64,000 nucleotides of DNA, from the NCBI GenBank assembly GCA_903832735.1, contig CAILCO010000069.1, positions 1 through 64,000 on the forward strand. The letters are read 5' to 3'. Shown here one piece after another: positions 38,191-49,293 of the stretch. Position 1 is the first letter of the stretch. The number at the start of each line of letters is the position of its first letter. The position numbers and the translations under genes were made by a program. The notes under the pieces are model-generated. The model was not told where the DNA came from, did not search any database, and saw only the letters and a list, made by a program, of their open reading frames with translations. Source of the stretch: an uncultured Sterolibacterium sp. GTDB taxonomy: Bacteria; Pseudomonadota; Gammaproteobacteria; Burkholderiales; Rhodocyclaceae.

Positions 38191-40782
38191 ATGCCGCAAA
38201 CCTTCCTCGCGCAATGCATCAACGCCGCCCACGCGGCCAATAGCAGCGGGCAATACGCTACGGCCATCAACTGGAGCCAACGAGCGCTGCAGCGGGTAGC
38301 CGATCTCCCCGAAGCCTGGTATCAGCTCGGCATCGCATTTCGCGGACAGGGGGAGACGGCGAAGGCCACTGACGCCCTGGTCCGAGCCGCTGCGCTGGCT
38401 TCCCGCAACCCCGATGCGCAAAACAGCATAGCCCTGCAGTTGATGGAACTGGGCGCCGATCCCGAGGCAGAGCGATGTCTGAAGCAGGCGCTTGCTCTGG
38501 CGCCCAACTATGCTTTTGCCCACTCCAATCTGGGCCGACTTCGGGCCAAGCAAAATCTATTTTCTGAGGCGGAGGCCGCCTTCAGGAAAGCCTTAGCACT
38601 GCAGCCCGATCTGGGGCCCGCCTACGCCAACTTGAGCGGCGCCCTGAATGCCCAAAAGCGCCACGCAGAGGCTGAACTGGCTGCACGCCGTGCCATCGAG
38701 CTTCTACCGCACTCGGCCCAGGCCTGGAGCAATCTTGGCGATGCCTTGCACGGGTTGAAACGCTATCAACAGGCCGAGTCTGCTGCCCGCCGTGCCACCG
38801 ATCTCGACCCGCAGTCGGCAGAAGCCTGGAGCAATCTGGGCACGGCCTTGCACGCAATGAAGCGCTATGCCGCAGCGGAAACGGCAGCGCTAAGGGCTAT
38901 CGGGCTTGATCCCAACTCAGCGGAGGCGTGGAGCAATCTCTGCGCCGCCTTGCACGGGCTGAAACGCCATGATGCTGCAGAATCGGCTGCGCGCCGTGCC
39001 ATCGAGCTTGAAGCGCAGTCGGCCGAAGCCTGGAGCAATCTCGGCGCGGCCTTGCTCGCGCTGAATCGCCCTGAAGCGGCGGAATCGGCTGCGTGCCGTG
39101 CCATCGAGCTTGAACCGCGCTCGTCCGATGCCTGGAGCAATCTGGGCGCCGCTATGCTCGCGCTGAATCGCCATGAAGCTGCACGATCCGCTGCGCAGAA
39201 GGCGATCGAGTTTGACCCGCAGTCGGCCGGAGCCTGGGGCAACCTGGGCGCCGCCTTGCTAGCCCTGAGGTGCTTTGCTGACGCGGAATCGGCTGCCCGC
39301 CGTGCCATCGCTGTTGAGCCGCAGTCAGACAATGCCTGGAGAAATCTGGCTGGTGTGTTGACTGCGATGAGACGCCATGAGGAGGCGGCAGCATGCTTCG
39401 CCAAGTGCCTGGAATTCGACGCCAACGCAGAGTTCGCGTTGGGCGCTCTGCTGCACTCGAGAATGCAGATCTGCGACTGGGACTCCTTCGAAGAAAATCT
39501 GGCTCTTCTGAGTCGGAGAGTTGCGCAAAGAGAGAAAACCTCGAACCCCTTCAACGTGCTGGCGCTGACGACTGATCTGGCCGTTCAGCGCAAGGCGGCG
39601 GAAATTTTCGCTGCCGACAGGTTTCCGGAGAATGCCGAACTCGGCCCCCTCCCCGGATGTCACCGGCACGAGAAAATCCGCATCGGCTACTTCTCCGCCG
39701 ACTTCCGCAGCCATCCCGTTGCTTTTCTGATGGCTGAAGTTTTCGAGTTGCATGACCGATCGAAATTTGAGCTATTCGGCTTTTCCTTCGGGCAAGACAG
39801 CCAGGATGACATGCGCCTAAGGCTCAGCGCCGCCTTCGATAGTTTCATCGATGTCCGGGAAAAAAGCGACAGGCAGGTCGCGGAACTCGCGCGCGAGTTG
39901 GCTATCGACATCGCCATAGACCTGGGCGGCTTTACCGAAGATTGCCGGACCGGCATCTTCGCGCTGAGGGCCGCGCCGATACAGGCAAGCTACATCGGTT
40001 ACCTGGGCACGATGGGGGCGCCGTACATCGACTATCTCCTCGCCGACAGGATCATCGTCCCCGAAGAGCACCGGCAGCATTATCGCGAGCAGATCGTCTA
40101 TCTGCCGAGCTACCAGGCCAACGACACCAAGCGGCGCATTGCGCAGCGGATATTTACCCGTGCGGAACTGGGCTTGCCGGAGAGCGGATTCGTGTTCTGC
40201 TGTTTCAACAACAACTACAAGATCACCCCCGGGGTATTCGCTGTCTGGATGCGGATACTCCAGCAGGTCGCAGGCAGCGTGCTGTTCCTCTATGCCGACA
40301 ATGACCTGGCGGCGGCGAACCTGAGAAAGGAAGCCGAGCGGCGCGGTGTCGATGGCGCTCGCCTGGTCTTCGGCAAGCGGCTGCCCGCGGAAGACTACCT
40401 GGCCCGTTATGCCGTGGCCGACTTGTTCCTGGACACCTTCACCTACAACGCCGGAACCACCGCCAGCGACGCCTTGTGGACCGGCTTGCCGGTACTGACC
40501 TGCATCGGCGAGTCCTTCGCCAGTCGCGTCGCCGCCAGCCTGCTCGACGCCATTGGTCTGCCCGAACTGATTACGACGACAGAGGGCGATTATGAATCGC
40601 TGGCCATCGCGCTGGCATCGGATGCCGGCCGGTTGGCGCAACTAAAAGAAAAGTTGCAGCGAAACCGGCTGAGCACAGCGCTCTTCAATACGCCGCTGTT
40701 CGTCGAACATCTGGAAGCCGCCTACACGCTCATGGTCGAGCGGCATGAGGCCGGCCTGCCGACTGCGCCTATTCGAGTTTGA
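38191..40782 (+). CDS. TPR protein with OGT/SPINDLY-like glycosyltransferase domain (GT41)
   Basis: An 863-residue protein. Residues about 10-430 are about ten to eleven consecutive 34-residue TPR units, several nearly identical (EAWSNLGAALxALxRxExAESAARRAIEL pattern). Residues about 480-850 form a GT41-type domain like bacterial homologues of O-GlcNAc transferase: the KIRIGYFSADFRSHPV start, the QASYIGYLGTMG segment, FCCFNNNYKITP, and DTFTYNAGTTASDALWTGLPV. Such proteins transfer a sugar to protein Ser/Thr (or Asn) residues, or act in flagellin or adhesin glycosylation. No substrate gene lies adjacent. There is no signal peptide, so it is cytoplasmic. Confidence 0.88.
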   Translation: MPQTFLAQCINAAHAANSSGQYATAINWSQRALQRVADLPEAWYQLGIAFRGQGETAKATDALVRAAALASRNPDAQNSIALQLMELGADPEAERCLKQALALAPNYAFAHSNLGRLRAKQNLFSEAEAAFRKALALQPDLGPAYANLSGALNAQKRHAEAELAARRAIELLPHSAQAWSNLGDALHGLKRYQQAESAARRATDLDPQSAEAWSNLGTALHAMKRYAAAETAALRAIGLDPNSAEAWSNLCAALHGLKRHDAAESAARRAIELEAQSAEAWSNLGAALLALNRPEAAESAACRAIELEPRSSDAWSNLGAAMLALNRHEAARSAAQKAIEFDPQSAGAWGNLGAALLALRCFADAESAARRAIAVEPQSDNAWRNLAGVLTAMRRHEEAAACFAKCLEFDANAEFALGALLHSRMQICDWDSFEENLALLSRRVAQREKTSNPFNVLALTTDLAVQRKAAEIFAADRFPENAELGPLPGCHRHEKIRIGYFSADFRSHPVAFLMAEVFELHDRSKFELFGFSFGQDSQDDMRLRLSAAFDSFIDVREKSDRQVAELARELAIDIAIDLGGFTEDCRTGIFALRAAPIQASYIGYLGTMGAPYIDYLLADRIIVPEEHRQHYREQIVYLPSYQANDTKRRIAQRIFTRAELGLPESGFVFCCFNNNYKITPGVFAVWMRILQQVAGSVLFLYADNDLAAANLRKEAERRGVDGARLVFGKRLPAEDYLARYAVADLFLDTFTYNAGTTASDALWTGLPVLTCIGESFASRVAASLLDAIGLPELITTTEGDYESLAIALASDAGRLAQLKEKLQRNRLSTALFNTPLFVEHLEAAYTLMVERHEAGLPTAPIRV

Positions 40783-40788
40783 CCCGCA

Positions 40789-41463
40789 TCAAACGACACC
40801 CTTGGTATTCGGCTGCTGGCCGTAACCTTCGAACTTCTCCAGCACCCGCGCCATCTCGTCTTCGGAAAGCAATTTCGGCTCGCCGATCTGTAGCACGCGC
40901 CAGTACTGCTCGCACAGGGTCTCGAGTTCGAGCGCCAGGGACAAGGCCTGTTTCAGGTCGCGCCCGACGGCGAGCATGCCGTGGTGGGCAAGCAGGCAGG
41001 CCGAGCGATGCTGGAGCGCCAGCAGGGCATGATCCGACAACTCCTGGCTGCCGAATATGGCATAGGGGGCGCAACGCACATCGACCCCGCCGAATCGGGC
41101 GATCATGTAGTGGAAGGCCGGAATGACGCAGTCCATGCAGGCCAGCGACGTGGCGAAGGGCGAGTGGGCATGAACGATGGCGCCAACCTCCGGGCGCCGG
41201 GCATAGATGTCGCGATGGAAACGCCATTCCGATGAGGGCTTGAGCTCGCCGAAATGCCTGCCGTCGCTGTTCATTGCGACGATGTCGGCCGGCGCAAGTT
41301 CTTCGTATGCGAGCCCGGTCGGGGTGATCAGGAAGCCGTCGCCGCTATCGCCATTGCTCCCATTGCCACTCCGCGCGCTGACGTTGCCGGCCGTGCCGCG
41401 ATTGATGCCGGAGGCATTCATGGCGAGCGCCGTGGCGAGCACTTCTTCGCGCAGTTTGTTCAT
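40789..41463 (-). CDS. Class II aldolase/adducin family protein, likely 5-deoxypentulose-1-phosphate aldolase
   Basis: A 224-residue zinc-dependent aldolase of the fuculose/ribulose-phosphate type. The NRGTAGNVSAR substrate-phosphate segment (about residues 19-29), SSEWRFH with the catalytic Glu, HAHSPFATSLA metal histidines and LLAHHGMLAVG are present. A low-complexity SGNGSNGDSGDG insertion follows the first motif. It lies downstream of an mtnA homologue, a pairing known from DHAP shunts in which 5-deoxyribulose 1-phosphate or methylthioribulose 1-phosphate is split to DHAP and an aldehyde. The substrate is an inference. ATG 41463 is chosen because the earlier ATG at 41481 lies in repeat copy 4. 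Confidence 0.82.
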   Translation of the reverse strand: MNKLREEVLATALAMNASGINRGTAGNVSARSGNGSNGDSGDGFLITPTGLAYEELAPADIVAMNSDGRHFGELKPSSEWRFHRDIYARRPEVGAIVHAHSPFATSLACMDCVIPAFHYMIARFGGVDVRCAPYAIFGSQELSDHALLALQHRSACLLAHHGMLAVGRDLKQALSLALELETLCEQYWRVLQIGEPKLLSEDEMARVLEKFEGYGQQPNTKGVV

Positions 41464-41479
41464 TTCAAAACCCCGAATC

Positions 41480-41590
41480 ATTCACCACCAAGGACACCAA
41501 GGACACCAAGAACTGCAAATCAAAATCTCGAACCGCCTGTTCTTGCGTATTTGGTTTTCTTGGTGAGCTTGGTGTTCTTGGTGGTGAAAA
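41480..41590 (+). repeat. Dispersed palindromic repeat, copy 4
   Basis: It fills the gap between mtnA and the aldolase gene. The left arm TTCACCACCAAGGACACCAA and the right arm ending TTCTTGGTGGTGAA are complementary over about 30 bases with few mismatches. The spacer TCAAAATCT...TGTTCTTG..ATTTGGTTTT aligns with copies 2 and 3. The orientation is the same as copies 2 and 3 and opposite to copy 1. Confidence 0.92.
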
Positions 41591-41597
41591 TATTTTT

Positions 41598-42596
41598 TCA
41601 GCTTTCATCATGCCACGCCTTCAGCCGATCAGGCCGACAAATGCCGCGTTCGGTGATGATGCCGGCAATCAGCCCGGCCGGGGTCACGTCGAACGCCGGG
41701 TTGACGACGGGGAACCGCCCGGGAGCGCCGAGTTCCGCGCCGTCGCGCTCCTCGATCGGAATGCCGGCGCCGGTGGGGCAACTGAAGTCTACGGTGGACA
41801 GCGGCGCCGCAACATAGAAAGGAATCTCATGTTCGCGCGCCGCGAGCGCCTTGAGATAGGTGCCGATCTTGTTGGCGGTGTCGCCGTTGGCAGCGATGCG
41901 ATCGGCGCCAACGACGACGATATCCACCTTGCCCTGACTCATCAGCAGGCCCGCGGCATTATCCGCGAGCAGGGTGTAAGGCACGCCCGCCTCGGCCAGT
42001 TCCCAGCAGGTGAGCAAGCCCTGGTTCCGCGGCCGGGTCTCGGAAACCCAGACATGCACGGCGATGCCTGAGCGCTGCGCGGCATAGACCGGTGCCAGTG
42101 CCGTGCCATGGGCGACCGTGGCCAGCCAGCCGGCGTTGCAGTGGGTCATGAGCTTCACCGGCTTTCGGCTGCCGGCCAGTTCGGCGAGCAGTGCCAGGCC
42201 ATGCCCGCCGATCGCGGCATTGGCCGCGGCATCCTCGCGGGCGATAGCGCGCGCCTCGGCCCATGCCGCAGTCGCCCGTTCTGCGGGGGCGAGCGGCGCG
42301 AGCAATCGGCGCATCCGCTGCAAGGCCCAGTGCAGATTGACGGCCGTCGGCCGGGTGCCACCCAGGGTGGATATGGCCGATTCCAGCGCGGTATCGTCCG
42401 CCGCCTCATGGAGTGCCAGGGCGACCCCGTAGGCGGCGCAGGCGCCGATCAGCGGCGCGCCGCGCACCTGCATCGAGCTGATTGCGTGGGCAACTTCCGC
42501 CAGCGTCGTCAGCCGGCACGTGACGGCCTGATGCGGCAGCAGGGTCTGGTCAAGAATGACGACGGCGTTGCCATCCTCGGTCAGCGTGGCAAACAT
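41598..42596 (-). CDS. mtnA: S-methyl-5-thioribose-1-phosphate isomerase
   Basis: A 332-residue aldose-ketose isomerase that converts methylthioribose 1-phosphate (or 5-deoxyribose 1-phosphate) to the ribulose form. The family signatures MQVRGAPLIGACAAYG, LMTHCNAGWLAT with the catalytic Cys, and VVGADRIAANGDTANKIGTY with the catalytic Asp are intact. Its only neighbour on the same strand is the class II aldolase. No mtnB, mtnC or mtnD is visible, so a DHAP shunt is more likely than the full methionine salvage cycle, though other genes could lie elsewhere. Confidence 0.93.
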   Translation of the reverse strand: MFATLTEDGNAVVILDQTLLPHQAVTCRLTTLAEVAHAISSMQVRGAPLIGACAAYGVALALHEAADDTALESAISTLGGTRPTAVNLHWALQRMRRLLAPLAPAERATAAWAEARAIAREDAAANAAIGGHGLALLAELAGSRKPVKLMTHCNAGWLATVAHGTALAPVYAAQRSGIAVHVWVSETRPRNQGLLTCWELAEAGVPYTLLADNAAGLLMSQGKVDIVVVGADRIAANGDTANKIGTYLKALAAREHEIPFYVAAPLSTVDFSCPTGAGIPIEERDGAELGAPGRFPVVNPAFDVTPAGLIAGIITERGICRPDRLKAWHDES

Positions 42597-42615
42597 TGAT
42601 ACTCTTTTATGACCA

Positions 42616-42692
42616 CATGGATCGCCGCGCTTCGCTCGCGATGACGACCTCTAGGGTCTTTGCGAGGAGCGCAGCGACGCGGCAATCCATGG
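42616..42692. repeat. Palindromic intergenic repeat (GCGAGCGAAGCG type)
   Basis: CATGGATCGCCGCGCTTCGC (from 42616) and the reverse-type arm GCGACGCGGCAATCCATGG (ending 42692) form an imperfect inverted repeat between mtnA and secA. This type of element, with CATTGCGAGCGAAGCG-like arms, is known as a dispersed intergenic repeat in many bacteria. It lies at the 3' side of secA and could act as a transcript-end hairpin. Confidence 0.7.
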
Positions 42693-42694
42693 CA

Positions 42695-45418
<2,724 letters not shown>

Positions 45419-45496
45419 GCGGTTACCCGTCATCGCCAGAATCGGCGAAAGTTTTTATTTTAGCACGGCTGCCACGGCGACTGCCCGGCCCCGGGC

Positions 45497-46411
45497 TCAG
45501 CGCCGGGCCAGACTCGTGCTGGCCTGCGCATCCCGCAGGAAGCGGTTGGGATTCAAGGCGACGCCGTTCTGGCGCACTTCGAAATGCAGATGCGGCCCGG
45601 TGGTACGGCCGGTGTTGCCGACCTCGGCGATCTTCTGACCACGGCGCACTAAGGCACCGACCTTGACGAAGACCTTGGAGGCATGAGCATAACGGGTGGA
45701 GAGACCATGACCATGATCGATCTCGATCAGATTACCGTATTCCGGGTGCACCTCGACGTCGCTGACCACGCCGCTCGCCGCCGCCATGATGGCGGTGCCG
45801 ATCTGCGCAGAGAAGTCGACTCCTTCGTGGAGCGCACGCTCGCCGGTGATGGGATCGATGCGCCAACCGAAGCTCGAAGCGTTCCACTGCAGCGCCACCG
45901 GCAGGGTGGTCGGCAGCATGCTCTTCCTGACCCGTTCGTCGAGCAGTTGCGACTCGACCAGGGAGAGCGCATCGCCGCGCAACTCGACTTCCCGGCCGAG
46001 CGCATCGAGCGCAGCCTGCAACTCGGCTGACGACAACGGCGTCGGACGGATCAGCGGACCGCCCCGACCACCCTGGCCGCCTTCGGCTTGCAGGCGCTGC
46101 TCGGGCTTCAAGCCGGACAAGTTGGCCAGCCGCTCGCCGAGCGAATCGATGCGGATCAACTGCGCCTGCATCTCGCCGAGCTTGACCGCCATGGCATTGA
46201 GATTGTCGCGCAGGAATTCGCTGCGCCGGTCATTGTCCGCTGCAGTGGTGGCGCGGAGCAATTCCTGCAGGAAGGGCAGGCGGATGTCCGCGGCATGACG
46301 CACGGTGACGTAGGAAAACAGGGAACTCATGGCCAGCACCAGCAGGCAGAAACCGCCGCTGGCCAGGACTAGATGGCGCCAGGTAAGATGAAGGCTCTTG
46401 GCCTTTGCCAT
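45497..46411 (-). CDS. M23 family (LytM-type) metallopeptidase, membrane-anchored
   Basis: A 304-residue envelope protein. One N-terminal membrane helix (about residues 14-34) is followed by a coiled-coil-like region (about 40-160). The M23 domain (about 175-290) has zinc ligands His-x3-Asp in HEGVDF, the HGHG-type segment IDHGHGLSTRYAHAS, and HLHFEV near the end. It should cleave peptidoglycan cross-bridges or activate amidases. It lies upstream of secA and divergent from dciA, an order seen in other betaproteobacteria. Confidence 0.9.
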   Translation of the reverse strand: MAKAKSLHLTWRHLVLASGGFCLLVLAMSSLFSYVTVRHAADIRLPFLQELLRATTAADNDRRSEFLRDNLNAMAVKLGEMQAQLIRIDSLGERLANLSGLKPEQRLQAEGGQGGRGGPLIRPTPLSSAELQAALDALGREVELRGDALSLVESQLLDERVRKSMLPTTLPVALQWNASSFGWRIDPITGERALHEGVDFSAQIGTAIMAAASGVVSDVEVHPEYGNLIEIDHGHGLSTRYAHASKVFVKVGALVRRGQKIAEVGNTGRTTGPHLHFEVRQNGVALNPNRFLRDAQASTSLARR

Positions 46412-46464
46412 TCGATCCGAGACAAGAATAATATGCAGTTTGTTCTCCCTTACCCTGAGGCCTT

Positions 46465-46908
46465 ATGCAAGCGCGCACCCTTAACGACTGCCTGAATGCC
46501 GATGAGACGATGGCGCGGCTTGCCGCCCACGCCGGGCGCTTGTTGAAGCTGCAACGCATTATCGAAACGGCGGTGCCCACTGCACTTGCGCAATCCTGCC
46601 GGGTCGCCAATTACAAGCTGGGTGTTGTTATTATTCACGCCGACAACGGCGCGGTGGCCACGAAGCTGCGGCAGATAGCGCCCAGCCTCAGCGACGAATT
46701 GCGTACAAGAGGCAGCGAGGTTACCGAAATCCGCATCAAGGTGCAACCCCTGGCCGGGATACCACCCCCTTCTATCGGCACAACCGTTGCCACCATTAGC
46801 GCAGAGGCGAAGCAAGGACTAACATCCCTATCGTCTCAACTGCCCGAGGGTTCCCCACTGAAGGAGGCTTTGCTGCGTTTGATCAGTAAGTCCAAGTCGT
46901 CGGACTGA
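46465..46908 (+). CDS. DciA-like (DUF721) replicative-helicase loading factor
   Basis: A 147-residue protein of the DUF721/DciA family, which helps load the replicative helicase DnaB in most bacteria. The N-terminal KH-like segment CRVANYKLGVVIIHADNGAVATKLRQ and LSDELRTRGSEVTEIRIKV match the family. The C-terminal third is low complexity. It is the only rightward gene between positions 40782 and 64000 and shares a 53-base divergent gap with the M23 gene. Family assignment is fairly sure; the helicase role is inferred. Confidence 0.8.
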   Translation: MQARTLNDCLNADETMARLAAHAGRLLKLQRIIETAVPTALAQSCRVANYKLGVVIIHADNGAVATKLRQIAPSLSDELRTRGSEVTEIRIKVQPLAGIPPPSIGTTVATISAEAKQGLTSLSSQLPEGSPLKEALLRLISKSKSSD

Positions 46909-46916
46909 AGCCCAAC

Positions 46917-47099
46917 CTACAGAACAACGACGCGTTCCAGGGCCAGCAGCGCCAGGAAAACCAGGGCGACGATCAACGCGTATTTCGCGAGGCGCGCCGC
47001 GAGTTGCAGATAGCGTCTATCGCCGGTAAACAGGAAAGCCGTGATGCCGCTGGCGATGGCGATCGCGGCCAGTACCCCGACTATGCGTAAAAGCAGCAT
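46917..47099 (-). CDS. Small two-helix membrane protein downstream of lpxC
   Basis: A 60-residue protein with two hydrophobic segments (about 4-24 and 38-57) separated by a positively charged hinge (TGDRRYLQLAARLAK). Its ATG (47097-47099) directly abuts the lpxC stop codon, so translation is probably coupled. It ends just before the convergent dciA end. I know no function. Coding is supported by position, composition and the membrane pattern. Confidence 0.65.
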   Translation of the reverse strand: MLLLRIVGVLAAIAIASGITAFLFTGDRRYLQLAARLAKYALIVALVFLALLALERVVVL

Positions 47100-48023
47100 T
47101 CAGGTCGGCGCGGCCGCAAGCGGATAGAGTTGCAGGACCGCCTGGGGAATCTCTTCGGTGCGGGGGAAGGTGACGAACTCCCAGGCCGCCTGGTCGGCGA
47201 GCAGGGCGCGCAACAGCGCATTGTTGAGGGCGTGGCCGGACTTGTGCGCGGAGAATGAGGCGAGCAACGGGTGGCCGACCAGATACAAATCGCCGATGGC
47301 ATCGAGCAACTTGTGCTTCGCAAACTCGTCCGCATAACGCAGGCCGTCGGTATTCAGCACCCGGTACTCGTCCATGACAATGGCATTGTCCAGACTACCG
47401 CCCAGAGCCAGGCCTTTGTCGCGCATCAGTTCGACGTCCTGCATGAAGCCGAAAGTACGGGCGCGCGCCACCTCGCGGACGTAGGAATGTTGGGCGAAAT
47501 CGACCGTCGCGGTGGTGCCCGACTGACTCACCGCCGGATGATTGAAAGCGATCGAGAAGGTCAGGCGAAAGCCTTCGTAGGGTTCGAGCTTCGCCCATTT
47601 GTCGCCGTCCTTCACCTCGACCGACTTCTTCACGCGGAGGAATTTTTTCGCCGCGTCCTGTTCAAGGATGCCGGCGGACTGCAGCAGGAAGACGAAGGGC
47701 GCGGCGCTGCCGTCCATGATCGGCAGTTCGGCGGCATCGACATCGACGTACAGGTTGTCGATACCCAGACCCGCGAGCGCCGACATCAGATGCTCGACCG
47801 TGGCAATCACCGCGCCATCGTGTTCGAGACAGGAGGCGAGACGGGTATCGCCGACGGCGAAAGGATCGGCCTTGAGTTCGACTGGCGGATCGAGGTCGAC
47901 CCGGCGAAACACGATGCCGGTTCCTGCCGCTGCGGGACGCATCACGATCGTCACCTTGACGCCGCTGTGCAAGCCGACGCCGGTGGCGCGAACGAGTGTC
48001 TTGAGGGTACGCTGCTTGAGCAT
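47100..48023 (-). CDS. lpxC: UDP-3-O-acyl-N-acetylglucosamine deacetylase
   Basis: A 307-residue zinc deacetylase, the committed step of lipid A synthesis. It shows [20 protein letters not shown] at the start, [14 protein letters not shown] with the first zinc His, [13 protein letters not shown] with the second His and the Asp ligand, and HKSGHALNN with the catalytic His. The length matches the family. It follows ftsZ after 78 bases that include a small hairpin and an AT-rich TTAGAAT stretch that may be its own -10 box. Its control in this organism is not visible. Confidence 0.98.
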   Translation of the reverse strand: MLKQRTLKTLVRATGVGLHSGVKVTIVMRPAAAGTGIVFRRVDLDPPVELKADPFAVGDTRLASCLEHDGAVIATVEHLMSALAGLGIDNLYVDVDAAELPIMDGSAAPFVFLLQSAGILEQDAAKKFLRVKKSVEVKDGDKWAKLEPYEGFRLTFSIAFNHPAVSQSGTTATVDFAQHSYVREVARARTFGFMQDVELMRDKGLALGGSLDNAIVMDEYRVLNTDGLRYADEFAKHKLLDAIGDLYLVGHPLLASFSAHKSGHALNNALLRALLADQAAWEFVTFPRTEEIPQAVLQLYPLAAAPT

Positions 48024-48101
48024 GACAGGAACGCTATGGCAGAGAGGCGAATTCTAACATAGCGGTCCTGTCAGCACGGCTGACGTGGCCTCAAGCAGGC
48101 C

Positions 48102-49268
48102 TCAGTCCGCCTGCTTGCGCAGGAACGCCGGTATGTCGTACTTGTCGACGCCGCTCGCCGTCATGGCATCGACGGCGGCATTGCGGGCGCCGCTGCGGCC
48201 GGACTGGAAGACCGCAGGCAAACCGAGGTCGAGACTGCCGCTGACGGCTTCGTAGGTGCGGTCATCGGTGCCGGTACGCAGCGTCGGCACGACGCTGATC
48301 GCCGGCTTGTTCTGCGGTTTGGCGATGGCGCCGCCCAGGCCGGTGGCCACGACGGTGACGCGCAACTGGTCTTCCATGCCCTCCTCGAATACCGTGCCGA
48401 AAATGATCGTGGCGTCGGGCGCCGCATAGTTGCGGATGGTGTTCATGACCTCCTTCACCTCCTTCATGCCGAGGGACAGGCTGGAGGTGATGTTGACCAG
48501 AACGCCGCGCGCACCTGACAGTTCGATGCCTTCGAGCAGCGGACTGGACACGGCCTGCTCGGCGGCGATGCGGGCGCGATCGACGCCGGCGGCGGTGGCC
48601 GAACCCATCATCGCCTTGCCCATCTCGCCCATCACGGTACGGACATCCTCGAAGTCGACGTTCACCAGGCCGGGCACGTTGATGATCTCGGCGATGCCGC
48701 CGACCGCGTTCTTGAGCACGTTGTCCGCTGACTTGAATGCGTCGATCATGCTGACCTCATCCCCGAGCACTTCCATCAGCTTCTCGTTCAGAATCACGAT
48801 CAGCGAATCGACATGCTGGGCCAGTTCGGCCAGGCCCTGTTCGGCCAGACTCATGCGTCTGCCCTCGTATTCGAAAGGCTTGGTGACCACGGCGACGGTG
48901 AGTATCCCCAGTTCGCGCGCCACTTCCGCGATGATCGGCGCAGCCCCGGTGCCGGTGCCGCCGCCCATGCCCGCGGTGATGAACACCATATGCGCGCCGG
49001 AGAGCGCTTCGGCGATGCGCTCGCGCTCGGCGGTGGCCAGGTCGCGCGCACGTTCCGGCTTGCCGCCGGCGCCCAGACCCGCGCCAAACTGCAGCTTGAT
49101 GTTGGCGGAGCTCTTCTTCAGCGCCTGGCCATCGGTATTAGCGCAGATGAACTCCACGCCCTGCACGCCTTCGCGGATCATGTGTTCAACGGCATTGCCA
49201 CCCGCTCCGCCGACGCCGATGACCTTGATGATGGTTGCACTCGGATCCTTGTCTATGATTTCAAACAT
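48102..49268 (-). CDS. ftsZ: Cell division protein FtsZ
   Basis: A 388-residue tubulin-like GTPase that forms the division ring. The GVGGAGGNAV start, the GTP tubulin signature GGGTGTGAAP (near residue 104), the T7 loop NVDFEDVRTVM and the C-terminal DKYDIPAFLRKQ peptide that binds FtsA and ZipA are all intact. Length and linker are ordinary. It follows ftsA after 25 bases. Confidence 0.99.
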   Translation of the reverse strand: MFEIIDKDPSATIIKVIGVGGAGGNAVEHMIREGVQGVEFICANTDGQALKKSSANIKLQFGAGLGAGGKPERARDLATAERERIAEALSGAHMVFITAGMGGGTGTGAAPIIAEVARELGILTVAVVTKPFEYEGRRMSLAEQGLAELAQHVDSLIVILNEKLMEVLGDEVSMIDAFKSADNVLKNAVGGIAEIINVPGLVNVDFEDVRTVMGEMGKAMMGSATAAGVDRARIAAEQAVSSPLLEGIELSGARGVLVNITSSLSLGMKEVKEVMNTIRNYAAPDATIIFGTVFEEGMEDQLRVTVVATGLGGAIAKPQNKPAISVVPTLRTGTDDRTYEAVSGSLDLGLPAVFQSGRSGARNAAVDAMTASGVDKYDIPAFLRKQAD

Positions 49269-49293
49269 GCTCGCCTCCCTGTAGAAACTACAA

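Noticed and set aside
38500..39400. Tandem 102-base DNA repeats as a minisatellite or CRISPR
   Set aside because: They are in-frame TPR-coding units of the GT41 gene.
48024..48101. Strong lpxC promoter or terminator after ftsZ
   Set aside because: Only short, weak hairpins and a TTAGAAT -10-like stretch without a correctly spaced -35; not strong enough to list as a feature.
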